From Verrucomicrobiota bacterium (lineage in GTDB: Bacteria; Verrucomicrobiota; Verrucomicrobiae; Chthoniobacterales; UBA10450), in NCBI GenBank assembly GCA_003219495.1, contig QHOZ01000025.1, positions 2,333-30,733 of the forward strand: a stretch of 28,401 nt of DNA. The letters run 5' to 3'. Within the stretch, counting starts at the first letter, position 1; each line of letters begins with the position of its first letter. The position numbers and the translations under genes are program-made. Shown here piece after piece: positions 8,236 to 17,460 of this stretch. Under the pieces are notes generated by a model. It worked only from the letters and a program-made list of their open reading frames with translations, was not told where the DNA came from and did no database searches.

Positions 8236-10534
8236 ATGTCAACTGAGTCGAGGCCGGGCGTTCAGTTGGAGATTGGTCACGTCTTGTTCGTGGACGTGGT
8301 TGGTTATTCCAAACTGCTGATCGATCAACAACGCGATCTCCAGGAGCGTCTCACCGAAATCGTGCGCGGAACCGAAGCATTTCGCGCGGCGGAAGCCAGC
8401 GGGCGTCTGGTTCGACTGCCCGTCGGCGATGGAATGGCGCTCGTGTTTTTGGACAGTCCCGAAACGCCTTTGCGCTGCGCGATCGAGATTCAACGCGCGC
8501 TGAAGAACCAACCCGACATGCACTTGCGGATGGGAATCAACAGCGGCCCGATCAATCAGCTCCGGGACGTGAACGATCGCACAAACATCGCGGGCGCAGG
8601 AATCAACGTGGCGCAACGCGTGATGGATTGCGCCGATGCCGGTCATATTCTTGTCTCCAAACGAACGGCTGACGATCTCGCGCAATCGGCGCAATGGCAG
8701 CCGCACCTTCACGATCTTGGCCCATGTGAGGTGAAACACGCCGTCACGATCGAGGTCTTCAACTTCTACGACGGCGAGGTCGGCCAATCACAACCGCCGC
8801 AAAAATTCGCCGGTCGTGCCGCGGCGAAGCCGTGCCGCCGGAATTGGTGGATCGCTGCCGGGCTGATTGCTGCCGCGCTTCTCGCGTTGCTCGTTTACAA
8901 AAAGCGATTCGCGGGCGGGGACGTTCACGACAAGAGCATTGCGGTACTGCCGTTCGCGAACATGAGCGCCGATCCGCAGAACGCGTTTTTTGCCGACGGA
9001 ATTCAAGACGACATCCTTACGAGTCTTTCTAAGATCAAAGATTTGCGCGTGATCAGTCGGACGAGCGTGATGGGATTTCGGGGAAGTAAAGAAACGCACA
9101 ACTTGAAGGAGATTGGGCGGACACTCGGAGTGACGAACGTGCTTGAAGGAAGCGTGCGTCGCGACGGGAATCGCGTTCTCGTGACGGTGCAATTGATCGA
9201 CGCGACAAAGGATCGACATCTATGGGCGAACCGCTACGACCGCACACTGACCGATTCACTCGGCTTGCAAGGCGAGCTCGCGGCTGAGATTGCCGAAGCG
9301 CTTCGGGTCACGCTGACCGCGGACGAGAAAGCGCGCGTCGAAACTAAACCGACTGAAAACGCCGACGCTTACCTGGTTTATCTCCAGGCGAACCAGATCG
9401 AACGCAATCCCGACACGCTTCTCGAAGACTACAGGAACGCCGAGCAGCTCTACGTAAAGGCAATCGCGCTCGATCCGAAGTTCGCCATCGCTCACGCCCG
9501 GCTCGCTTCCACGCGCGCGGAGATTTTTCATTATTATGAACCGACCGACGCGTGGAAAACGAAGGCGCGCGGCGAAGCGGAGATCGCTCTACAGCTGCAA
9601 CCGAAGCTTGCGGAAGCGCACCTCGCGCTTGGTCAATGCATTTACTGGATCGATCAGAATTATGAGCGCGCATTACTCGAGTTCGAAACGGCGCTGCGAT
9701 TGGCGCCAAACAATAGCGAAGCGGGCGTGTTGATCGGGGCGATTCAACGCCGCCAAGGCAAATGGCAGGAAGCACTCGAAAAGTACCAGCGCATCAGCAA
9801 ACTCGATCCACAAAATCCAAACGTCATTCGCACGCTCTTGTATACGACAACTGCGCTGCGACGTTGGCCGGAAGCCGCGGAGCTCGTTGCGCGAATGCGC
9901 GCTCTCGCGCCGGCTTCTGTCGTGGCGAAGACGCAAAGCGGCTATGTCGATTTTTGGTGGAAGGGCGAGACTGCGCTTTTGAAAAAACTCTTGAGCGGAA
10001 TCCCACCGCAAACCGATCCCGACGGAGAGATCACTTCTGTAAGATGGGATGTCGCGATGATCGCGCGCGAAGCGCGTCCTCGATGAATCACCGTTGACTG
10101 AATTCTCCTACACGAATGCGGGAATGACTCCGAAGAACTTTTTTTACGGTTGCATTGCGCTCGCGCAAGGCGACGCCAACGCCGCACGAACCTTTTTCGA
10201 ATCGACACGCGCCAATTACGAAGCAGCAGTCAAAGAATCACCGGACAGCGCGGATCGGCATGCCCAACTCGGAACCGTTTACGCGTTCTTAGGCCGGAAA
10301 GAAGACGCGATTCGTGAAGGGCGGCGCGCGGTTGAGCTCAAGCCGGAGTCAGTCGATGCGCTCGATGGCGCGTTGATGAGTGCTTACCTTGCGCTCATCT
10401 ATGCACGTTGCGGCGAAAAGGATCTCGCGTTTCCATTGCTGGAACGGCTTTTGAAAACTCCGGGCGCCATCGATAGCGGCAACTACAGCGTCAACGATCC
10501 GCGATTTCAAAAACTTCTCAGCGCGACGCCGTGA
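8236..10534 (+). pseudogene. Class III nucleotide cyclase - TM - TolB-like - TPR signalling protein, with a frame break near 10070
   Basis: The cytoplasmic N-terminal domain (about residues 10-180) is a class III adenylate/guanylate cyclase homology domain. It keeps the metal-binding aspartates Asp20 (FVDVVGYSKL) and Asp65 (PVGDGMALVF) and the transition-state residues Asn124 and Arg128 (GINVAQR), so it could be active. A membrane helix follows at about 203-222, then a TolB/FlgO-like domain from residue 233 (KSIAVLPFANMSADP) and TPRs from about 375. The frame beginning at 8236 stops at 10086 after 616 residues, while the next frame reads on as RVLDESPLTEFSYTNAG and more TPR sequence to 10534. 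The junction lies at about 10065-10078 and also seems to lack a few residues. Near the C terminus NYSVNDPRFQKLL looks shorter than relatives. The intact product probably links cyclic-nucleotide synthesis or nucleotide binding to protein interactions outside the membrane; the signal is unknown. Confidence 0.8.
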
Positions 10535-12183
10535 ATCCGAAGCAATTCTTCTCCGAACTCAAGCGCCGCAAGGTTTACAAGGTCGCGCTCGGCTACGCGG
10601 TGGGCGGCTGGGCCCTCGCGCAAGGAATCGCACAAGTGTTTCCGATCTTCGACGTGCCGATCTGGATCGTGCGCCTGATTGTTCTTCTCATCATCCTGGG
10701 ATTTCCGCTCGCGTTGGCGCTCTCGTGGTTTTTCGATCTGACGCGCTACGGAATTGTTCGCACTCCGGACTTGGACAAGATCGACATGGAAGGAGCGCGG
10801 ACGAGCGATCACTCAATCGCGGTGCTTCCGTTTGTCGATCTTAGCCCGGGGAAAGATCACGATTATCTCAGTGACGGAATCGCGGAAGAGATTTTGACCG
10901 CCCTTTCGAAGATCGACAATCTGCGCGTGGCCGCGCGGCGTTCTGCGTTTTGGTTTAAAGATCGGCAGGCCGATCTTCGTGAAATCTCGAGCAAATTGAA
11001 TGTCGCTCACGTGCTTGAAGGCTCGGTGCGGCGTGAGGAGAATCGCGTGCGTGTCACGGCGGAATTAATCGACGCGCGTGGCGGGTTCACGATTTGGTCG
11101 GACACGTTCGAGCGCGAAATGCAAAGCATCTTCGCGCTTCAAGATGAAATCACGCGCGCGATTGTCGAGACATTGAAACTGAAGCTGGCGATCGCGCCGC
11201 AAGCTCCCCAGTCGCGCAGTCTGGCGGCGTACGATTCTTATTTGCAGGGTTCATTCTATTCGGACAAAAGCACCGAGGAGGCGCTTCGGAAAAGCATAGA
11301 GCATTTTCAACGCGCCTTAGAGGTAGATCCACGCTTTTCTCGCGCCTGGACCGGAATTGCAAAAGCGTGGTTATGGCTGGCCGATGGTTATGTGGCTCCG
11401 CTGGAAGCTTACCCGAAAGTGCAGGAGGCCGCGCTTAATGCACTCAAGCTCGACAAAGACGACGCCGAGGCGCACGTGTACCTCGGCGAAACGAAACGCA
11501 TTCTGGATTGGAACATGGACGGCGCCGCCCGCGAATTTTGTCGTGCTCTTGCGCTCGATCCGAAATCAACGCCTTCAAATTATTTTTCGGCAGCATTCTT
11601 CGCAGTGCGCGGTGAACGCGAAGAGGCGCTCAAATATTTGAAGCGCACCGCCACGATCGATCCGGCGTCGCTTTGGGTGAACAACGCGGCGTGTGAGCTC
11701 TTTCGCTATTTCGGTCTTTACGAAGAAGCGACCGTTGCGGGCGAGCGGTCATTACAACTGGATCCGGCATTTATTTTTGGCGAGCCGTTGCTGGCCGCAC
11801 TTTATCGCGAGATGGGCCGGTTTGACGAAGCGATCGCTCTTTACAAGCGCGCGGAATCGGTGAACCCGCGTCCCGCGTTCGGTCTGGCCATCACTTATGC
11901 GATGATGCAGCGGCCGGATGAAGCGCGGAGCGTTCTGGCAAGAGCAATCTCGGCGCGCGGAAGTTACACGCCGGGCGATGCGGTTGCACACGTGCTGATC
12001 GCGCTGGGCGAGCATGAGGAAGCGATTCGCGAATTGGAGCGCGCGTGTGATGAACGGTCTTCCTCGGTCCACTTCATCGGAATCGCGCCGGAATTTAAGC
12101 CGCTGCGAACGGACAAGCGTTTCGTGTCGATGGTGAAGCGGCTCGGGCTTGAGCCGGAAAAAGTTTTTGCAGCAACGCCTTAG
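10531..12183 (+). CDS. Membrane-anchored TolB-like/TPR protein (cyclase-family paralogue without the cyclase domain)
   Basis: The 550-residue protein starts at GTG 10531, whose last three bases form the TGA stop of the preceding gene, so translation is probably coupled. Residues about 10-75 hold two membrane helices in a conserved module (KRRKVYKVALGYAVGGWALA, then VRLIVLLIILGFPLALALSW). A TolB/FlgO-like domain follows from about residue 90 (HSIAVLPFVDLSPG, ALSKIDNLRVAARRSAF, VLEGSVRREENRVRVTAELI), and TPRs cover about 225-540. The TolB-like and TPR parts resemble those of the preceding gene, which points to a tandem duplication with exchange of the N-terminal module. The usual role is thought to be signal sensing or scaffolding at the inner membrane; no catalytic site is visible. 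It is convergent with nnr, with three bases between. Confidence 0.85.
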   Translation: MNPKQFFSELKRRKVYKVALGYAVGGWALAQGIAQVFPIFDVPIWIVRLIVLLIILGFPLALALSWFFDLTRYGIVRTPDLDKIDMEGARTSDHSIAVLPFVDLSPGKDHDYLSDGIAEEILTALSKIDNLRVAARRSAFWFKDRQADLREISSKLNVAHVLEGSVRREENRVRVTAELIDARGGFTIWSDTFEREMQSIFALQDEITRAIVETLKLKLAIAPQAPQSRSLAAYDSYLQGSFYSDKSTEEALRKSIEHFQRALEVDPRFSRAWTGIAKAWLWLADGYVAPLEAYPKVQEAALNALKLDKDDAEAHVYLGETKRILDWNMDGAAREFCRALALDPKSTPSNYFSAAFFAVRGEREEALKYLKRTATIDPASLWVNNAACELFRYFGLYEEATVAGERSLQLDPAFIFGEPLLAALYREMGRFDEAIALYKRAESVNPRPAFGLAITYAMMQRPDEARSVLARAISARGSYTPGDAVAHVLIALGEHEEAIRELERACDERSSSVHFIGIAPEFKPLRTDKRFVSMVKRLGLEPEKVFAATP

Positions 12184-12186
12184 TTA

Positions 12187-13680
12187 TTAAGCCGGAGCGT
12201 CGCGCATTTCGTTGAACGCGCGGCCGAGGTTTGCGATGACGTCAGTCGCGACGAGCGATTCTTCACTTGCGCCCCGTTCGAAGATACCGATTTCCGCGGC
12301 GCGGCCACACGCCCACGCGCCGAGGCGGCCGGCGTCGTACATGGATAGACCGCGCGCGGCGAGACCGGCGCAAACTCCAGTAAGCACGTCGCCCATTCCT
12401 CCACTCGCCATTCCGGGATTGCCGGTCGTGTTGTAAGTGATCGCTTTCCCGCGCTCGCAAATAATCGTGCGACTCCCTTTGAGCAAAAGCGTGACCGGAA
12501 ATTTGTCGCAGAAGTTTCGGGCAATCCCGGCGCGCGCCATTTTTCCAGACTCCATCAAGCGTTTCATTTCGCCGGCGTGCGGCGTGAGCAACCGCGGACC
12601 GCGACAACTTCGCAAGATGTCGATCTTCTCCGCGGCAATGTTCAAGCCGTCGGCGTCTACAATCATTGGCTGCGGCAAATTTTCGATGAGGTTGAGAATT
12701 TCCGACGCGCGATTCTTGCCCAAACCTGGACCGACCGCCCAGACGTTGACGTTGTCCTGGTCGAGCAGCTCGCGGTATTTCCGAACCGGTTGCACCATTG
12801 ATTCGATGGGCGCAGCCGCGGCGACGATCTCGTAAATTTCTTCGGGAACGAAAACTCTGACTAATCCGGCGCCCGCGCGAAGCGCACCGTGGGTTGCGAG
12901 CAAAGCCGCGCCGAGCAAACCTTTTGACCCGGCGACGATGCCGATGCGGCCGAATTCGTTTTTATAAGCGTCAAACCTGCGACGCGGCAAGAGCGGGCTG
13001 AGTGAGTGGGGCGCCGTGACAAGCTCGTTAGGCGTGCTGAGGTCGAGCGAAAGCCCGGAAAGCGGGACGACTTCGATGCGTCCGACGAAGTCCAGCGCCG
13101 AATCGACAATCAATCCGTGCTTCGCGAAACCGATCGTGATCGTGAAATCCGCCACGACCGAATCTTCGGGATCGTTTTCGCCCGAGTCGGAATCGAGTCC
13201 GGTCGGAAGATCGACCGCGAAAACGAAAGCGTTTTCTTCCCGGCGCAGTCGATTGATTTCGCGCGCGCCGGTGCGAATCGGTTCACGCAAGAACGATTTC
13301 GCCCCAGTGCCGAGCAAACCGTCGAGCACGATCGTCTGCGGCGCGAGCTCAATTGGATCGAATGGTCCCTGGGGTAATTCGCGCAGTGCTTTTAGTTTTT
13401 TCAGCGTCAGCTCGCTGCAATCGTCTTCCAGAAAGGCCGGTCGGATGTCGATCTTCCAGCCGATACGCTTCAGGTGTGCGGCGGCAACGAGCGCGTCGCC
13501 CCCATTGTGGCCTTTGCCCGCAAAGACGATGCAAGTGGCCGGTTTCGGGAAAAATTTGCGAACCGCGGCCGCGATGCCGAGGCCTGCTTCATCCATCAAC
13601 GATTCGATCGTCGAACCTCGCGAAAAAGCGGATTCCTCCACCGCGCGCATTTGCGCCGAACTCAAGATAGGCGATTCCAA
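12187..13680 (-). CDS. nnr: Bifunctional NAD(P)H-hydrate repair enzyme (epimerase plus ADP-dependent dehydratase)
   Basis: Nnr repairs damaged NAD(P)HX: the N-terminal YjeF domain epimerises it and the C-terminal ribokinase-like domain dehydrates it. The N-terminal half (to about residue 210) shows AGKGHNGGDALVAA and VLDGLLGTGAKS. The C-terminal half has GIVAGSKGLLGAALLATHGA, VWAVGPGLGKN, MIVDADGLNI, LLTPHAGEMKRL and the catalytic GNPGMASGGMGDVLTG. The 497-residue start chosen is TTG 13680, which has GGAGGA five bases upstream and lies one base after the amidase stop; ATG 13650 is the alternative. A longer in-frame extension to 13992 is only antisense to the amidase. It closes the minus-strand run that begins with the ACT gene. 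The first motif reads KGHNGGD instead of the commoner GNNGGD, which does not exclude activity. Confidence 0.93.
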   Translation of the reverse strand: MESPILSSAQMRAVEESAFSRGSTIESLMDEAGLGIAAAVRKFFPKPATCIVFAGKGHNGGDALVAAAHLKRIGWKIDIRPAFLEDDCSELTLKKLKALRELPQGPFDPIELAPQTIVLDGLLGTGAKSFLREPIRTGAREINRLRREENAFVFAVDLPTGLDSDSGENDPEDSVVADFTITIGFAKHGLIVDSALDFVGRIEVVPLSGLSLDLSTPNELVTAPHSLSPLLPRRRFDAYKNEFGRIGIVAGSKGLLGAALLATHGALRAGAGLVRVFVPEEIYEIVAAAAPIESMVQPVRKYRELLDQDNVNVWAVGPGLGKNRASEILNLIENLPQPMIVDADGLNIAAEKIDILRSCRGPRLLTPHAGEMKRLMESGKMARAGIARNFCDKFPVTLLLKGSRTIICERGKAITYNTTGNPGMASGGMGDVLTGVCAGLAARGLSMYDAGRLGAWACGRAAEIGIFERGASEESLVATDVIANLGRAFNEMRDAPA

Positions 13681-13681
13681 T

Positions 13682-14644
13682 TTAGTCCTCCGCGCTCGCC
13701 GAGCTCGCTCTCTTTTTCTTCTTCCTGGATGACAACGACGCAGAGTCTGAATCCGAATCGGACGATTTCTTGCGCTTGGACGATGTCGATCTCGATGAGC
13801 TCTTGGAGCTGCGCTTGTGTTTTGAGCTCGAGAGGTCGGGATCCCGATAGTGGGTTTGGTCGATGAACGGTTGCAGCGGCACGGTCTCGGGTTCCAACGC
13901 GGCGGAACCAGAACTGTCGACAACTCTGGTCGCGCCCGGAATGCGCGCAACCGAGACACGGTTTTGAACGCCATGCGCAATTTCGAGCGCAAGCTTTTGG
14001 CGGTAGGAAGAATTCTGCGCGTACGATGCCTCGGTCGGGTTCGTTAGAAATCCGCATTCCACGAGCACGGAAGGGATACGCGTGTTTCGTAAAACATAAA
14101 ACCCGCGGCGACGCACTCCTCGATTCCCTGACGGCGCGCCACCGGCGACGTAGTAATGAATGGCCGATGCAAGCGCCAAACTTTGTGAACTGTAAAAATA
14201 CGTCTCGATCCCGCTCGCGCTGCGACGCGAGGTCGCGTTGAAATGAATGCAGACAAAAATCGCGTCGCGATATGAATTGGCGATCGCGACGCGCATGCCA
14301 AGTGGAATAAACACGTCGCTGTCTCGCGTCATCACGACGCGGTAACCAGAGGCTTGAAGAACCGCTTTCAGGCGCTGCGCGACGTCGAGATTCATCTGCG
14401 CTTCCGAAACACGCTGCCCGGCAATTCCACCGCGGTCATGCCCGCCGTGTCCCGCGTCGATGACGATCGTCGTGGTTGGCCGGCTGCCCTCCGGCATCGG
14501 CGCGGCGCGTGTTTGCCTTTGCGGCCGCGCAGGCGGATCCCCGACGGCACGCCGTTCGCGAGAGTCGAGCGAGTTCGGCGCCGGCAACGCGTAAACGTTG
14601 AAAGCAACGAGCGCCAAACTGGTGAGCAAAAAATATTTTCGCAT
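13682..14644 (-). CDS. N-acetylmuramoyl-L-alanine amidase (Amidase_3) with basic Ser-rich tail
   Basis: The 320-residue enzyme has a signal peptide (MRKYFLLTSLALVAFNVYA) and a Pro/Arg-rich linker, then the catalytic domain from about residue 58. The zinc and catalytic residues are His66 (VIDAGHGGHD), Glu81 (SEAQMNLD), His134 (CIHFNA) and Glu196 (VLVECGFLTN). It would cut the bond between N-acetylmuramic acid and L-alanine in peptidoglycan, in the periplasm, for daughter-cell separation or wall turnover. The last 55 residues are a low-complexity run of Ser, Lys, Arg and Asp with no known fold, perhaps a polyanion- or wall-binding tail. The gene starts three bases after the stop of the upstream hypothetical gene and ends one base before nnr, so it sits firmly within an operon. 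It lacks the AMIN domain of AmiC. Confidence 0.92.
   Translation of the reverse strand: MRKYFLLTSLALVAFNVYALPAPNSLDSRERRAVGDPPARPQRQTRAAPMPEGSRPTTTIVIDAGHGGHDRGGIAGQRVSEAQMNLDVAQRLKAVLQASGYRVVMTRDSDVFIPLGMRVAIANSYRDAIFVCIHFNATSRRSASGIETYFYSSQSLALASAIHYYVAGGAPSGNRGVRRRGFYVLRNTRIPSVLVECGFLTNPTEASYAQNSSYRQKLALEIAHGVQNRVSVARIPGATRVVDSSGSAALEPETVPLQPFIDQTHYRDPDLSSSKHKRSSKSSSRSTSSKRKKSSDSDSDSASLSSRKKKKRASSASAED
13686..13691 (-). promoter_or_regulatory. Shine-Dalgarno site deciding the nnr start
   Basis: GGAGGA on the minus strand ends five bases before TTG 13680. It lies inside the last codons of the upstream amidase gene, which fits coupled translation. It is one of the few strong ribosome binding sites in the window and favours the TTG over ATG 13650. 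Confidence 0.6.
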
Positions 14645-14647
14645 TCG

Positions 14648-15520
14648 CTATTCGTCCTTCGGCGCATTCGGCGGCCGCGCGGATAATTTCGGAGCGTTCG
14701 CGCGTGTCGCTTGAGTTGCCGGGGTGTCCATTATTCCGCCGGCGACTTTTACCATGCCATCATCCGCGTGCACAAGCCGCGGTCGAGCCTTTGCTTCGGC
14801 AAAACTTGCGCGTGAGACTAGTTCGCCATTTAAACCGATTCGCGCATAGCCCCAGGTTCGCGGCGCGGCGCAGTAAAGGATATGCAGTTGATTGGCTCGA
14901 TCGAATTCCGCTTGCGGTTGATCGAACGCGATGATCTGTCCGAGCGAGTAGGTGGCGTAAACCGCGCCGCTGTCTTTGTCCTCCACGCGTACGTAAAGCG
15001 AAGTGTGATCGGGGAAACGATTCGTCATGAGCGAATAAGTGCGCACGCTTCCGGAGACGGCATTGCTTTCCGGAACGCCAACCGTTTTTTGCCAGATGGG
15101 ACGCGCGTCGGTCACTTCGAAAACTTTCGGCTGCGAGTAGTAGAACTTGTTCAAGTCGGCGAAATAAACATGAGCGCGCGCGTGATAGGTTCCGAAATCG
15201 TGGACGCCGAAAAGTGGCGATAGATTGATCTTTCGAGTGACGCGTTGACCGGCCGCGATCTTAAGCGGCTCGGCGGCGAGATTCGAGATCGGCGCGATCG
15301 AACGGCTCTCGTCCGCAGTGATTTCAAAACCAAACCAGGCTTGCCCTTCGGCATCGTGAAGATCGACATCGCGGCCGGCGAGATTCGTGATCGTCAGGTT
15401 CGCGACGACCGGCTCGTAGGCAATGTATTGCAGCCGCGGAAATTTCAGCTCCACCTGGATCTGGGCGAAAGCGCTGGTCGCGACAAACAAAATGCAGGCC
15501 GGCAGCCAGCGCGCTTTCAT
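14648..15520 (-). CDS. Secreted hypothetical protein
   Basis: I do not recognise this 290-residue protein as a named family. It begins with a signal peptide (MKARWLPACILFVATSAFA), which supports ATG 15520 over an in-frame start at 15556. The next 100 residues look like an immunoglobulin-like beta sandwich: alternating hydrophobic strands such as VELKFPRLQYIAYEPVVANL, with Asn/Asp-rich turns, followed by a strand pair ending in YHARAHVYFADL. This is common in bacterial proteins that modify or bind extracellular ligands. The second half is also beta-rich (YVRVEDKDSGAVYATYSLG and LHILYCAAPRTWGYARIGL), and the end is an Ala/Pro-rich tail. It is three bases upstream of the amidase gene and 49 bases downstream of the PATAN gene, which suggests an envelope role. 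Confidence 0.75.
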   Translation of the reverse strand: MKARWLPACILFVATSAFAQIQVELKFPRLQYIAYEPVVANLTITNLAGRDVDLHDAEGQAWFGFEITADESRSIAPISNLAAEPLKIAAGQRVTRKINLSPLFGVHDFGTYHARAHVYFADLNKFYYSQPKVFEVTDARPIWQKTVGVPESNAVSGSVRTYSLMTNRFPDHTSLYVRVEDKDSGAVYATYSLGQIIAFDQPQAEFDRANQLHILYCAAPRTWGYARIGLNGELVSRASFAEAKARPRLVHADDGMVKVAGGIMDTPATQATRANAPKLSARPPNAPKDE

Positions 15521-15569
15521 GTAAAGGTAAACTATCGGAAAGGCGCGCAGTTGCATAGAAAACAGCGCT

Positions 15570-16250
15570 CTACGCCGAGCGCCTTTGCGATTCGACCGCG
15601 TCCGGTTTGTCCCCGCCGAGAAGGTCGATCAGGACATCGTCCCAAGCCTCTTTGATCGTCTCCAGCGGCGCGCGCACGCTCCGCTCATAGGCGAATTCGA
15701 CAAACTTCCATTTCAAAATCTCGCGCAGCGCATCGCGGCCGCGCGCCGTGTTTGTTTCGGCATGAACGATCTTGCCGTTGCGCAGATACACGAGCGCGCT
15801 CGCCGAATCTTTGACCATTTGCAATGCGCCGCTGCGCCGACTGAGACAACACATCTGTAAAACATCGACCACGTGGAAAAGATCGGGAGCGTCTGGCGGC
15901 GCGTGCTCCGCGCGCTCAACCGCGCCCAGGAGCTCGTCGCCTACGATTGGTTCCGGAAAAATCTTTGTCTCCGCGACTTCCAACCGCCGCTCGCTCGCGT
16001 TGTAATTTGGAAAAAACAAAACCTGGAGACCCGGAAAGAGTTCGCTGAGCGCGGAGCCGAGCGCGAGTCCGTCAATCGCTTCGGCTTCGAGTTGAACGAG
16101 CAAAAGCTCGCAGCGTTGATGCCGGCGCGCCCAATCCATTGCCGCTTTGTCGCTGTCGATCCAATGACAATGGTGGCGCGTGTAGTTCTTGATCATCTGC
16201 ATCAGCGCTTCCCCCATTTCAGGATCGCGATGAACGATGAGCAATTGCAT
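15570..16250 (-). CDS. Degenerate receiver domain fused to a PATAN/DUF4388 domain
   Basis: The 226-residue protein has two parts. Residues 1-115 follow a CheY-like pattern (LLIVHRDPEMGEALMQMI, then CELLLVQLEAEAIDGLALG), but the phospho-acceptor Asp position holds Gln53 and the conserved Lys in the last strand is Glu (IFPEPI), so it is probably not phosphorylated. Residues about 125-195 match the PATAN/DUF4388 domain (VVDVLQMCCLSRRSGALQMV, then VYLRNGKIVHAETN and GRDALREILKWKFVEFAYE), found in proteins of motility and surface signalling. The start codon overlaps the stop of the upstream TPR gene by one base (TAATG), which implies coupled translation and a joint function. The downstream gene is a secreted hypothetical. 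The role is probably as a protein-protein adaptor. Confidence 0.82.
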   Translation of the reverse strand: MQLLIVHRDPEMGEALMQMIKNYTRHHCHWIDSDKAAMDWARRHQRCELLLVQLEAEAIDGLALGSALSELFPGLQVLFFPNYNASERRLEVAETKIFPEPIVGDELLGAVERAEHAPPDAPDLFHVVDVLQMCCLSRRSGALQMVKDSASALVYLRNGKIVHAETNTARGRDALREILKWKFVEFAYERSVRAPLETIKEAWDDVLIDLLGGDKPDAVESQRRSA

Positions 16251-17374
16251 TACTGCGGCGGGGCGGTGTAAGGCGCTGGGAAAAGAGTGAGAAGTTTTGT
16301 CGGTTCGGCGCGTTTGTCTTGGAGCTGATCATTATAATAAACGCGCACGATATAACCAAGATATTTGCGGTTGCTCGCATCGGATGGCGCGCTCGCTTTG
16401 ATCGGCTTGCCTTTTTTCGCGGGGTTAATCGCGGCGGCGGCGGCCGCGAGATCGGTCTCGGCGGATTTCGCCTTTGATTTCGGGCGAATGTAGGTGACGG
16501 CGAGTGTTTCGCTGTTGCTCTCGGCCCAATCGTGATTCGGCGTCAGCCATTCATAGCTCACATCCGCGTCGGTCAGCTTGATGTCGTTGTCGCCGACAGT
16601 GTCGTAGAAGTAGACCTGAATTTTCACTTTGGTGTGATCGATCACCTGGCTCGGGCGTTTCTTTACCGCGATGCGCAGCATCAGATTTGTTTCCGCATCG
16701 GGATCGGGAGTTTCGGAAGCAGTCACTTCGCTGATGCCGAGCAACGAGCCTTGCGGAATTCCCTCCGCGGTCCCGGTGCTGCGAACACCGGTCACTTCAG
16801 CAACCGTCGTTGGCTTGCCCGCATCCAAAGCCGAACCGGTCATCGGCGGCGTGGCTGCGGCCGACGTTGGCACACCGGTTTTCAATTTCATATCCGCGAG
16901 ATCGTAGAGCGCGCCACCCGACGGGCCGATCTCCAGCACGCGCCGCCACGTTTCGGCCGAGCGATCGAAATTTTGAGTAAGCTCGTAAATGGACGCGATC
17001 TCCGCGAGCAATTCCGGATTTTTTGGATCGCGCTCCGATGCGGCCTGCAATCGCGCCAATGCGCTGGCGGTGTCTTTCTCTGACTGCGCCTGCTTCACTA
17101 AACGATCTGCCTCGGATGCCACCGATGTTGGCGGAGTCAGTGCGGCGCTCGGCTGCGCGATTGGCAAAGCCATTGGCGGCGCGGATGGCGCGACCGACGA
17201 CAACGGCGCAGGCATAGTGCGCGGCGCGACTGCGACGCTCGCCGGCCGCATGCCGCTGACATAATGAAATCCAGCGAGAAAGATTTCCGCTACGGCGAAA
17301 AATACAACCAGCGTCAAACCGATCTGGAAACTGCGATCGGTTCGGCCACCGGGCAGAAAGGAGAGTGACGGCAT
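16250..17374 (-). CDS. Membrane-anchored TPR protein
   Basis: The 374-residue protein starts at ATG 17374 (MPSLSFLPGGRTDRSF) and has one membrane helix at about residues 16-40 (IGLTLVVFFAVAEIFLAGF). An Ala/Pro-rich linker reaches residue 85. Two or three TPR-like units follow (RLVKQAQSEKDTASALARLQ, then AEIASIYELTQNFDRSAETW), and the C-terminal 200 residues are an unrecognised beta-rich domain (NLMLRIAVKKRPSQVI, KIQVYFYDTVGDNDI and KYLGYIVRVYYNDQL) broken by an Ala/Lys linker. The bulk probably lies in the periplasm. Its stop overlaps the start of the pseudo-receiver/PATAN gene by one base, so the two products are likely to work together. A longer start at 17431 lies across the 86-base gap to the ACT gene and is less likely. 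Confidence 0.8.
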   Translation of the reverse strand: MPSLSFLPGGRTDRSFQIGLTLVVFFAVAEIFLAGFHYVSGMRPASVAVAPRTMPAPLSSVAPSAPPMALPIAQPSAALTPPTSVASEADRLVKQAQSEKDTASALARLQAASERDPKNPELLAEIASIYELTQNFDRSAETWRRVLEIGPSGGALYDLADMKLKTGVPTSAAATPPMTGSALDAGKPTTVAEVTGVRSTGTAEGIPQGSLLGISEVTASETPDPDAETNLMLRIAVKKRPSQVIDHTKVKIQVYFYDTVGDNDIKLTDADVSYEWLTPNHDWAESNSETLAVTYIRPKSKAKSAETDLAAAAAAINPAKKGKPIKASAPSDASNRKYLGYIVRVYYNDQLQDKRAEPTKLLTLFPAPYTAPPQ

Positions 17375-17460
17375 GGGCAGGTTGATTCTTTTAGACGGCG
17401 TGGCAGTTGTGTCAACTCTGTCCCCCGGCACCCCTTAATCTTGGCGATGGTACCCGCAAC

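Noticed and set aside
10065..10086. Programmed ribosomal frameshift in the cyclase-TPR gene
   Set aside because: No slippery heptamer or clear downstream pseudoknot is visible, and residues also seem to be missing at the junction.
13681..13992. Extended N terminus of nnr
   Set aside because: It is antisense-like, Arg/Pro-rich sequence overlapping the amidase 3' end; the YjeF domain begins just after TTG 13680, which has a good ribosome binding site.
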